Assembly (NCBI GenBank): GCA_012729555.1
Contig: JAAYCX010000012.1
Coordinates: forward strand, 1 to 64,000
Direction: 5' to 3'
DNA from: Acidobacteriota bacterium
GTDB lineage: Bacteria > Acidobacteriota > UBA6911
Length of the DNA: 64,000 nt
Shown: positions 50,307-57,817 of the stretch, in pieces
Numbering within the stretch: position 1 is the stretch's first letter
Layout: each line of letters begins with the position of its first letter
Translations under genes and position numbers: made by a program
The notes under the pieces: generated by a model
What the model was told of the DNA's origin: nothing
Databases searched by the model: none
What the model saw: the letters and a program-made list of their open reading frames with translations, nothing else

Positions 50307-51739
50307 CCGCCCGACGGTCCGGGGGCGCGCTCGAAACCGGGGGAGACCGCTTCGAGGAGGCTTTCGGCCAGGACCTTCTCCTGGAACGGGAGCACGGTGC
50401 GCAGATCGACGAGCGCCCGGTCCCCCTCGATCCTTATGATCACGGGGGGATCGAGCGAACGCAGCCGCGACTCGATCACGCCGGGGCGGACCGATTCCGA
50501 CTCCAGGGAGACCAGGATCGAGGGGAGGGCGCTTTCGGGACAGGATCCGCCCCCGACCACCGATTCCCCCTCGACGAGATGCACCGCCGCCCCCCCGGGA
50601 AGAAGGGGACGCAGCCGCCGGGCGAAGCGGCGGGCGCGCCGCCGGGTTTCCTCGACCGTCATGGCGATCATGCGCACCACGGGGATCTCCGCGGCGGCGC
50701 GCCCGAAGCGGTAGCTCCCGAGGGTGGCCTCCAGGGCGCCGTAGACGAGCTTGTCCACGCGGTAGGTCCGCATCAGGGGATTTTTGCGGATCGGCTCCAC
50801 CAGGCTCCGCGCGCCGGCGATGATCCCGGCCTGCGGGCCGCCCAGCAGCTTGTCCCCGCTGAAGGAGATGAGATCGACGCCGGAGGACAGGCTCGCCTGG
50901 ACCGTCGGCTCATCCGCGATGCCGTAGGGCCTGAGGTCGACCAGGCAGCCGCTGCCGATATCCTCGACCAGGGGGACCCGGCGGCGCCGGGCGAGATCGA
51001 CCAGGGCCTCGAGCGCGGGCTTTTCGGTGAACCCGTGCATCCGGTAGTTGCTGGGATGGACCTTCAGCAGCAGGGCCGTGTTTTCGTTGAGGGCCGATTC
51101 GTAGTCCCCGATCCGGGTCTTGTTGGTGGTCCCCACCTCGCGAAGAAGGGCGCCGCTGCGGGCCATGATCTCCGGGATGCGGAAGGATCCGCCGATCTCC
51201 ACCAGTTCTCCCCGGCTGACGATGACCTCCCGGCCGCGGGCCAGCGTGTCGAGGATCAGGTAGACGGCGGCGGCGTTGTTGTTGACGACCGCGGCGTCCT
51301 CGCACCCCAGCACTTCCCGCAACAGGGGCTGGATCAGCTTGTCCCTCTGGGACCGCTTCCCTTCGGAAAGATCGTATTCCAGGTTGGTGTAACCGGCGGA
51401 ATGTGCCGATAAAGTCTCACGGGCGCCGGCCGACAGCGGCGCCCGCCCCAGGTTGGTGTGCAGGATGACACCGGACGCGTTGATCACCGGACCGAGTCCC
51501 GGGCGCAAACGCCGCCCCAGCCTCGCGCCGAGGGCGGCCTCTAGCTGTTCGGGGGTGGTCCCGGCGTCGGCATCCTGCGACAGAATCGCGGCGCGGACCT
51601 CGGCCAGCAGGCGCTGAATCTCGGCCACGACGAACTCGTGCCCGGTGGACTCCACCCAGGAGGCGATCGCCGGGCGCAGGAGCAGCTGGTCGACGGCCGG
51701 GATCCGGCGGAGAATTTCCTGGGGAGGCTCGTTTTTCAT
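50303..51739 (-). CDS. selA: L-seryl-tRNA(Sec) selenium transferase
   Basis: A 478-residue PLP enzyme that turns Ser-tRNA(Sec) into selenocysteinyl-tRNA. It has the N-terminal RRIPAVDQLL domain, VINASGVILHTNLGRAPLS, NNNAAAVYLIL, and the PLP lysine in SFSGDKLLGGPQAG. Its presence suggests the organism makes selenoproteins. selB, selD and the selC tRNA are not in the window. It starts 59 bp from the divergent gene at 51799. Confidence 0.95.
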   Translation of the reverse strand: MKNEPPQEILRRIPAVDQLLLRPAIASWVESTGHEFVVAEIQRLLAEVRAAILSQDADAGTTPEQLEAALGARLGRRLRPGLGPVINASGVILHTNLGRAPLSAGARETLSAHSAGYTNLEYDLSEGKRSQRDKLIQPLLREVLGCEDAAVVNNNAAAVYLILDTLARGREVIVSRGELVEIGGSFRIPEIMARSGALLREVGTTNKTRIGDYESALNENTALLLKVHPSNYRMHGFTEKPALEALVDLARRRRVPLVEDIGSGCLVDLRPYGIADEPTVQASLSSGVDLISFSGDKLLGGPQAGIIAGARSLVEPIRKNPLMRTYRVDKLVYGALEATLGSYRFGRAAAEIPVVRMIAMTVEETRRRARRFARRLRPLLPGGAAVHLVEGESVVGGGSCPESALPSILVSLESESVRPGVIESRLRSLDPPVIIRIEGDRALVDLRTVLPFQEKVLAESLLEAVSPGFERAPGPSGG

Positions 51740-51798
51740 TGGGGCATTTCAGCACAGCCGGGGGAAGGCTGTCAATCGGCGTTTGCGGGGGGGATGCG

Positions 51799-52395
51799 AT
51801 GCATGACGAGGAACTGACCAGCCTGGAGGAGGGGCTGCGGCGGTTAAAGATCGAGTACCACATCTTCTTTCACGGAAACCAGGGGAAGGCCCCCGATGAA
51901 CTGCGCCTGCGCATCGAAAGGCTGGTGAAGAAACTGTCCGAAAGCGCGGACCTCTCCTTTTCCCAGCGCTTCCGGTTCAATACCCTGGTCGCGCGCTACT
52001 ACGTCTATCGCGATCTCTGGAGGCGCACCCAGCAGGAGCGGGAGATGGGGGCCGAGGGAGCGGGAGGCGCCGGATCCAAGGCCGCCGCGGCGCCCACGCC
52101 GTCCGCGGCGCCTACGCCGTCCACGGCGCCCATGCCGGGCCCGGCGCTCCGGATTTCCATATCCGACCCGGAGGCCGAGGAGGGGAAGGTGCGGAAACTG
52201 TACGAAGCGCTGGTGGCGGCCCGCAAAACGGAACGGGGGAAGGCGCAGATTTCCTATCCGCAATTTGCAGAGCTTGTGGCCACCCGGACCCGGAGCATCC
52301 GGCAACAGCATGGATGCTCCCGGGTGGCCTTCACCATTGCGCTCAAGGAAGAGTCGATCCGGTTCACCGCCGCGGCGGAAACCGTTGAAACCTGA
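51799..52395 (+). CDS. MXAN_5187-C-like conserved protein
   Basis: A 198-residue soluble protein. Residues 1-80 are helical (LTSLEEGLRRLKIEYHIFFHG, RFNTLVARYYVYRDLW), followed by an alanine/proline repeat linker (APTPSAAPTPSTAP) and a compact C-terminal domain (KVRKLYEALVAARKTERG, RVAFTIALKEESIRFTA). The pattern recalls the MXAN_5187 C-terminal family of myxobacteria and Acidobacteriota, whose role is unknown to me. Cytoplasmic; it ends near the converging cold-shock gene. Confidence 0.6.
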   Translation: MHDEELTSLEEGLRRLKIEYHIFFHGNQGKAPDELRLRIERLVKKLSESADLSFSQRFRFNTLVARYYVYRDLWRRTQQEREMGAEGAGGAGSKAAAAPTPSAAPTPSTAPMPGPALRISISDPEAEEGKVRKLYEALVAARKTERGKAQISYPQFAELVATRTRSIRQQHGCSRVAFTIALKEESIRFTAAAETVET

Positions 52396-52416
52396 CCCCG
52401 CCCGAAAGCGGGAGTC

Positions 52417-52650
52417 CTAGACCGCAGGCTGCTCCGGCTGCGGTTCGAGCCTCACGACGTGCTCCGCCTGCGGACCACGGGGACCCAGCTTGACGTCGAA
52501 CTCCACCTGCTCCCCTTCGCGGAGAGTGCGGTAACCCTTTTCCTGGATGGAGCTGTAATGCACGAACACATCCGCTCCGGTAGGCTGGGAGATGAAACCA
52601 TATCCCTTGGTGTTGTTAAACCACTTGACCGTACCCGTAATCTTACTCAT
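52417..52650 (-). CDS. Cold-shock protein
   Basis: A 77-residue single-domain cold-shock protein: [18 protein letters not shown] (RNP1) and VFVHYSSI (RNP2). It binds single-stranded RNA and loosens structure. Although the frame is open to 52758, the family start is the ATG at 52650, preceded by AGGGGATG. An untranslated leader of about 125 bases is predicted, as in many cold-shock mRNAs. Confidence 0.93.
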   Translation of the reverse strand: MSKITGTVKWFNNTKGYGFISQPTGADVFVHYSSIQEKGYRTLREGEQVEFDVKLGPRGPQAEHVVRLEPQPEQPAV

Positions 52651-52782
52651 AGAACATCCCCTAAAAAAACCCAGAACATTCCCTCGCACATCCTGAATTG
52701 AGACGGCTTGCCGTCCCAAAATGCAATGCTGTCCAGGCCCCCTTTTTAAACCAAACAAACTACTAGAGATTTAATTGGATTG

Positions 52783-52812
52783 AGCGTAGTCGACACAATT
52801 TATTTTTGTCAA
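52783..52812 (-). promoter_or_regulatory. Promoter of the cold-shock gene
   Basis: Read on the minus strand: TTGACA (52812-52807), an 18-base spacer and TACGCT (52788-52783). It puts the transcription start near 52776, about 125 bases before the start codon. Confidence 0.5.
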
Positions 52813-52899
52813 GCGGAAAATAACCACCCGCCCCCGGGCGCCGCAGGGGCGGGGGACCGGGAGGCTCAATCTGCATCTGGCACCGGGCGGCGGATCGCG

Positions 52900-52905
52900 T
52901 ATACT
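52900..52905 (+). promoter_or_regulatory. Candidate -10 box of purH
   Basis: TATACT 36 bp before the purH TTG start. The -35 (CTGGCA at 52877-52882) is weak. No purine riboswitch or PurR-like operator was recognised. Confidence 0.35.
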
Positions 52906-52941
52906 GTTTCTTTTATCTTCATCGACACGAGGAGGTGGAGC

Positions 52942-54507
52942 TTGATCCGCATACAACGTGCTTTGATAAGTGTTTCCGACAAGAGCGGTCTGGCCGAACT
53001 TTCGGGGCGCCTTCGGGAAATGGGGGTCGAACTGCTCTCGACCGGGGGCACCGCCGCCTTTCTCCGGGAGCGGGGGGTCCCCGTCATCGACGTGTCCGAC
53101 TATACCGGCTTCCCCGAAATCATGGACGGCCGGGTCAAGACACTGCACCCCAGGATTCACGGCGGCCTGCTGGCGCTGCGGGACAATCCGTCGCACCGTT
53201 CCCAGATGCAGCGGCAGGGGATCCTGCCGATCGACATGGTCGTCGTCAACCTCTATCCCTTCCGGGAGACCGCGGCGCGGGAAGGAATCGCCTATCCCGA
53301 GGTCATCGAGCAGATCGATATCGGCGGGCCCAGCATGATCCGCTCGGCGGCCAAAAACCACGCGGGCGTGGCCGTCGTCACCGACCCCGCCGACTATGCC
53401 TGGGTCCTCGCCGAAATGGAACTCCATGAGGGCGCCCTCGGCGCCGGCACCCGTTTCCGGCTGGCGCAGAAGGCGTTCGCGGCCACCGCTTCCTATGACA
53501 GCGCCATCGCCGCGTGGTTCGCGGAAAGGGCGTGGTCGGGAGAGGGGGCCGAAAAACCGGAGGACGCCCTTCCCGCCTTGGAGGTGCTGGCCCTCGGCAA
53601 GGTCCGCGACCTGCGATACGGCGAAAACCCGCACCAGCGCGCGGCGCTCTACCGCCGGGCGGGGGAGCCGGAGGCGGGCGTGGCCGGGGCCGAAGTGCTG
53701 CACGGAAAAGAGCTCAGCTACAACAACCTGCTCGATTCGGACGCCGCCTGGAACCTGGCGCTGGAGTTCGACCGCCCCGCGGCCGCGGTCATCAAGCACA
53801 CCAACCCCTGCGGCGTGGCCCAGGCCGACACGCTCGCGGAGGCGTACGCCCTGGCACGCGACAGCGATCCGGTCTCGGCCTTCGGCTCGGTGGTGGCGCT
53901 CAACCGCCCGGTGGATCGGGACACGGCGGAGGAAATCAACCGGACTTTCGTGGAGGTCGTGCTGGCCCCCGATTTCGCACCCGATGCGCTCGACATCCTG
54001 AGGCAGAAGAAAAACCTCCGGCTGCTGCGGGTGAGCGGCGCCGCCCCGGTCGCGCCGCAGCACCGCCAGATCAGCGGCGGCTTCCTCCTCCAGGACAGGG
54101 ACACCTATTTCCTCGGCCCCGATGAACTCAAGACGGTCACCAGGCGCGCCCCCTCGCGCGAGGAACTGGAGGCGCTGCTGTTCGGCTGGCGCGTTGTCAA
54201 GCATGTCAAGAGCAACGCCATCGTCTTCTCCGGCGCCGATCGGATGCTCGGAATCGGCGCCGGGCAGACCAGCCGCGTGGACGCGGTGAAGTGGGGGGCG
54301 ATGAAGGCCCATCTCCCGCTCGAGGGCTGCGCCATGGCCTCGGACGCCTTCTTCCCCTTCCCCGACGGGCTGCTGGCCGCCGCCGAGTACGGCGTCAGGG
54401 CCGTCATCCAGCCGGGCGGGTCGGTGCGCGACGCGGAGGTCATCGAAGCCGCCGACAGCAGGGGAATCGCCATGGTCTTCACCGGGATCCGGCATTTCAA
54501 ACACTGA
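52942..54507 (+). CDS. purH: Bifunctional AICAR formyltransferase / IMP cyclohydrolase
   Basis: A 521-residue enzyme for the last two steps of IMP synthesis. The N-terminal IMP cyclohydrolase half starts RALISVSDKSGLAELSGRL and has DGRVKTLHPRIHGGLLA; the C-terminal formyltransferase half has LRYGENPHQRAALY, the KHTNPCG active-site motif and FPFPDGLLAAAEYG. The start is the TTG at 52942 with GGAGGTGGAG upstream, giving the normal family N terminus. Confidence 0.96.
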   Translation: MIRIQRALISVSDKSGLAELSGRLREMGVELLSTGGTAAFLRERGVPVIDVSDYTGFPEIMDGRVKTLHPRIHGGLLALRDNPSHRSQMQRQGILPIDMVVVNLYPFRETAAREGIAYPEVIEQIDIGGPSMIRSAAKNHAGVAVVTDPADYAWVLAEMELHEGALGAGTRFRLAQKAFAATASYDSAIAAWFAERAWSGEGAEKPEDALPALEVLALGKVRDLRYGENPHQRAALYRRAGEPEAGVAGAEVLHGKELSYNNLLDSDAAWNLALEFDRPAAAVIKHTNPCGVAQADTLAEAYALARDSDPVSAFGSVVALNRPVDRDTAEEINRTFVEVVLAPDFAPDALDILRQKKNLRLLRVSGAAPVAPQHRQISGGFLLQDRDTYFLGPDELKTVTRRAPSREELEALLFGWRVVKHVKSNAIVFSGADRMLGIGAGQTSRVDAVKWGAMKAHLPLEGCAMASDAFFPFPDGLLAAAEYGVRAVIQPGGSVRDAEVIEAADSRGIAMVFTGIRHFKH

Positions 54508-54517
54508 CTCTGCCGCA

Positions 54518-54588
54518 GCGGGCGCGCCTGCGGGCGGGCGCGCCTGCGGGCGGGCGCGCCTGCGGGCGGGCGCCTGCGGGCGCGCCCC
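54518..54588. repeat. GC-rich 16-bp tandem repeat
   Basis: Three exact copies of GCGGGCGCGCCTGCGG (54518-54533, 54534-54549, 54550-54565), then a 14-base copy lacking CG (54566-54579) and a partial unit ending near 54588. Each full unit contains the palindrome GGCGCGCC. It begins 10 bp after the purH stop and ends just before the next gene. It could fold into alternative stems and stop transcription, or be a slippage-prone repeat. Confidence 0.85.
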
Positions 54589-54595
54589 AAAAGCC

Positions 54596-55729
54596 ATGCC
54601 TCCCGATCCCTTCCCCCCGAACGCGCGACCCCGGCTGTCAGAGGCGGCAAGGGCGCTTGCGCTCTGGTACCGCCGCCACGAGAGATATTCGGGCATCGCC
54701 CTGTTCGGCGCCGGATTCCTCTGGGATTCCCTGACGCTGACCCGTATCGACAACCTTCTGGACAACGCGCTCCTGCTCTCCTACCTGGCGGCCGCGGGGA
54801 TCCTGATAGTCCTCATCCTCAGGAGCCGGGCGGGGATCCCCCTCCCCGGGCCGGCGGCAAAACTGCGCCCCTGCTTCCCCTGGGTCCTGCAGTTCCTGTT
54901 CGGCGGCCTGTTTTCGAGCTACGTCATCTTTTATTTCAAGAGCGCCTCCTTCACCAGGACCCAGATCTTCTTCCTGATCCTCGTCGCCCTCTGGATCGGC
55001 AACGAGTTCCTGCACGACCGGCTCGAGGACGGCCGCCTGCTCGCCGTTCTCTACACCTTCTGCCTCCTTTCCTTCTTCGCCTTCTTCCTGCCGGTGGTCC
55101 TGGCGGCCGTCAACGGCGCCATCTTCGCGCTGGCCGGGGTCCTCAGCCTGGGGGTGAGCCTTGCGGTCTTCTCCCTGGCGCTCGGGAGGGCGGGGGTGCC
55201 GCGGCGCCTCGCGCTGCGGCCCGTCCTCCCGTGGATCGGGCTCACGCTCCTCGCGGTGAACCTCCTCTACCTCGCCAGCCTCATCCCCCCGGTCCCGCTG
55301 GCGCTGAAATCGGCGGGGATCTACCACCACGTGGCGCGCGCCCCGGGCGGTTACGAGGTGAAGCACGTACCCGGTCCGCCGTGGCGGTTCTGGAAGAAAT
55401 GGGACGACCCCTTTTACCTGGCGCCGGGAGAAAGCGCCTACTGCTATACCGCCATATTCGCGCCCCCGAAGTTCCGCGTCCCCATAAGCCATGTCTGGAG
55501 CCGCGCCGCCGAGGGCGGGGGATGGGTGCAGACGGACCGCATCCGGTTCGAGATCCGGGGAGGGCGGGAACGGGGTTTCCGGGGCTATACGCGCAAACAG
55601 GGGATCACACCGGGACGATGGAGGGTGGAGGTCGAGACCGAATCGGGCCAGACGCTCGGAAGGATCGATTTTACCGTCGAGGCCAGCCCCCCTTCCCGCC
55701 CCCCCCTCCAGGTCGGCCTGATCCCCTGA
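54596..55729 (+). CDS. DUF2914 membrane protein
   Basis: A 377-residue protein with about seven membrane segments in residues ~30-240 and a C-terminal soluble domain of the DUF2914 type (~275-377: SHVWSRAAEGGGWVQTDRIRFEIRG, RGFRGYTRKQGITPGRWRVEVET). The tryptophan-rich close of the domain is typical. DUF2914 is of unknown function and is often fused to membrane regions. The ATG at 54596 follows the tandem repeat by eight bases, so the repeat forms part of its leader. Confidence 0.8.
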   Translation: MPPDPFPPNARPRLSEAARALALWYRRHERYSGIALFGAGFLWDSLTLTRIDNLLDNALLLSYLAAAGILIVLILRSRAGIPLPGPAAKLRPCFPWVLQFLFGGLFSSYVIFYFKSASFTRTQIFFLILVALWIGNEFLHDRLEDGRLLAVLYTFCLLSFFAFFLPVVLAAVNGAIFALAGVLSLGVSLAVFSLALGRAGVPRRLALRPVLPWIGLTLLAVNLLYLASLIPPVPLALKSAGIYHHVARAPGGYEVKHVPGPPWRFWKKWDDPFYLAPGESAYCYTAIFAPPKFRVPISHVWSRAAEGGGWVQTDRIRFEIRGGRERGFRGYTRKQGITPGRWRVEVETESGQTLGRIDFTVEASPPSRPPLQVGLIP

Positions 55730-55800
55730 AAGCACCCGGGCCGCCGCGGCTCCCCTTCTCCCCCTTTTTATGGCACAATCCCCTTTTCCGGCTGGAGAGG

Positions 55801-56529
55801 ATGAACTACTACAATTACTTCACCGAAATCGAGGAACATTTCGTGCGGAGGCGGGGCAAGCACCTGCTGATCTCCCCGACGGACTGGAACCTCATCGCCG
55901 CCTGGCGCGACGCCGGCATCCCGCTGCATATAGCACTGCGCGGCATCGACATCGCCATGGACGGCTTCAGCGCGCGGCGCCCCCGAGGGCATTCCAAGGT
56001 CAGCAGCCTCTGCTACTGTCATGACGCGGTCATGGAGGCCTACGCCGACTACGCGGAGGCGCATGTCGGGGAGGACACCGGGGAGAGCGCCCGCGGGGGG
56101 GGCGAGGCCCCGGAGGATCCCGGGGGGGGCGGCCCGGGAGTGGAGGAGATCGGCGCCTTCCTCGAGGGGAGAATGGCTGAAATAAACGCCCTCTCGGCGA
56201 AACAATACCCCGGAGGCGCTCCCGAAGGCGTGGTCCGCGTCCGGGCCCGGCTCGAGGAGATCGCGCGCTCCCGGCGCGCGGGCGCACGGATCGACCCGGA
56301 AGCGCTCGAACGCGACCTTCGAATCCTCGACGATCTGCTGATGGAGGAGCTCGGCGGCCGCGTCCCGGCCGAAGAGGCGGCCGAATGGGAGACTGAAGCC
56401 CGAAAGGAACTCAAGGAGTACAAAAAGAGGCTGCCGAAGGAGACCTTCGCACGGATCCGCGAAAACTTCATGCACGACCGGATCCGACGAAAGTTCGGGA
56501 TCGGGGAACTCAGCCTTTTCCGGCTCTGA
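55801..56529 (+). CDS. Conserved hypothetical protein
   Basis: A 242-residue soluble protein. The N-terminal ~90 residues look well ordered (MNYYNYFTEIEEHFVRRRGKH, SPTDWNLIAAWRDAGIPLHI, ALRGIDIAMDGF), followed by an acidic glycine-rich linker (~95-120) and a charged helical C-terminal half. The N-terminal pattern, with the 'W.L...W...GIPL..V.RGID' form, recurs in proteins of Acidobacteriota that I cannot name further. No catalytic motif is seen. It is followed by the rRNA methyltransferase gene, 23 bp away. Confidence 0.65.
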   Translation: MNYYNYFTEIEEHFVRRRGKHLLISPTDWNLIAAWRDAGIPLHIALRGIDIAMDGFSARRPRGHSKVSSLCYCHDAVMEAYADYAEAHVGEDTGESARGGGEAPEDPGGGGPGVEEIGAFLEGRMAEINALSAKQYPGGAPEGVVRVRARLEEIARSRRAGARIDPEALERDLRILDDLLMEELGGRVPAEEAAEWETEARKELKEYKKRLPKETFARIRENFMHDRIRRKFGIGELSLFRL

Positions 56530-56552
56530 TCCGGACCGGGAGGCCTTCATTC

Positions 56553-57737
56553 ATGGACGGGGAAGAGATGCCGAGCACGTTCACGCTCCGGATCGAACGG
56601 CTGGTCTACGGCGGTGACGGCCTGGGCCGGCACGAGGGGAAGGTGGTCTTCGTCCCCTTCTCGGCCCCGGGGGACACCCTGCTGGTGCGGCCGGTCGAGG
56701 AGAAGAAAAACTTTGTCCGCGCCTCCGCCGTGCGGGTCCTGGATCCCGGGCCGGGGCGGACGGACCCCGCCTGTCCCCATTTCGGCGCCTGCGGGGGATG
56801 TCACTGGCAGCATCTCGAATATGCCCAGCAGGTGGAAGCCAAACGGGGGATCCTCGAGGAGCTGCTGCACCATAAATTTCCAGAAACCTCCGGACTGCCT
56901 GTCTCCATGAAGCCCTCCCCCCGGCCGTTCGGATACCGATCCCGGGCCAGGATGCGGTTCGCCAGGATCGGGGCCGATGCCGCCGTCGGTTTCTTCCGGG
57001 GCGGTTCGCACACCGTCCTGGATATCGATCACTGCCCCCTCTTCCGGCCTTCGCTGAACGAGGCCCTCAAAGCGCTGCGGGTGCGCCTCGGGAGCCCCGG
57101 AGCCGGACGGGAGGCCGGGGAGATCGACATCGCCTGCTCGGAACAGGAGGGCTCCTGGGCCGCCGGTCCGGGGGGGACGCTGCGGCGCCAGGTCGGCGGA
57201 TTCACCTTCCGGCTGACGCCCGACGTCTTCTTCCAGGCCAACGATTTCCTGGTGGAGGACCTGGCCGGGGCGGTGGCCGCCGCCGCGCGGAATTGCGACC
57301 CGGCCGCGGCGCTCGATCTTTTCGCCGGGGTCGGCCTCCTGTCGCTCCCCCTGGCGCGCACCTTCCGAAAAGGGGTCGCCGTCGAGGGTTCTCCGTCCGC
57401 CTGCCGGCTGCTGCGGTCCAACGTCGCCGAGGCCGGCTTCGGTCATCTCCAGACGGTGTGCGCCGATGTCGCCGAATGGATGCAGGGGACGGAGCAGCGC
57501 GATTTCGGCCTGGTCGTCCTCGACCCTCCGCGCTCCGGCGCCGGGGAACGGGTCATGGAGCAGCTCCGCCGGTGGCGCCCCGCCAGAATCGTGTACGTCT
57601 CCTGCGATCCCCAGACCCTCTGCCGCGACCTGGCCCGCCTCGTCCCCGATCCCTACCGGATCGAATCGGTGGAGGGGCTCGACCTGTTTCCCCAGAGCTA
57701 TCACTTCGAAACCGTCGTCCGCCTCGCGAGGGTGTAG
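56553..57737 (+). CDS. rlmD: 23S rRNA (uracil-5-)-methyltransferase, RlmD/RumA type
   Basis: A 394-residue enzyme. A TRAM domain (residues ~8-60, RIERLVYGGDGLGRHEGKVV) and an iron-sulfur cluster site (CPHFGACGGCHWQH with a later cysteine, DHCPLF) precede the SAM domain: QANDFLVEDL, LDLFAGVGLLSLPLAR and VLDPPRSGAGE. The catalytic cysteine is in VYVSCDPQTLCRDL. Whether the target is U1939 (RlmD) or another uridine (RlmCD, TrmA-like) cannot be told from the sequence. Confidence 0.88.
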   Translation: MDGEEMPSTFTLRIERLVYGGDGLGRHEGKVVFVPFSAPGDTLLVRPVEEKKNFVRASAVRVLDPGPGRTDPACPHFGACGGCHWQHLEYAQQVEAKRGILEELLHHKFPETSGLPVSMKPSPRPFGYRSRARMRFARIGADAAVGFFRGGSHTVLDIDHCPLFRPSLNEALKALRVRLGSPGAGREAGEIDIACSEQEGSWAAGPGGTLRRQVGGFTFRLTPDVFFQANDFLVEDLAGAVAAAARNCDPAAALDLFAGVGLLSLPLARTFRKGVAVEGSPSACRLLRSNVAEAGFGHLQTVCADVAEWMQGTEQRDFGLVVLDPPRSGAGERVMEQLRRWRPARIVYVSCDPQTLCRDLARLVPDPYRIESVEGLDLFPQSYHFETVVRLARV

Positions 57738-57817
57738 CCACGCCGGATCCGGACCCCCTCCAATCCCCGCACCCCGCCCTCCCCTCCCCCATTGCCCGCG
57801 CTCACTCCGCCCGCCCC

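Noticed and set aside
54518-54588. CRISPR array
   Set aside because: The repeats abut with no spacers and are only 16 bp long.
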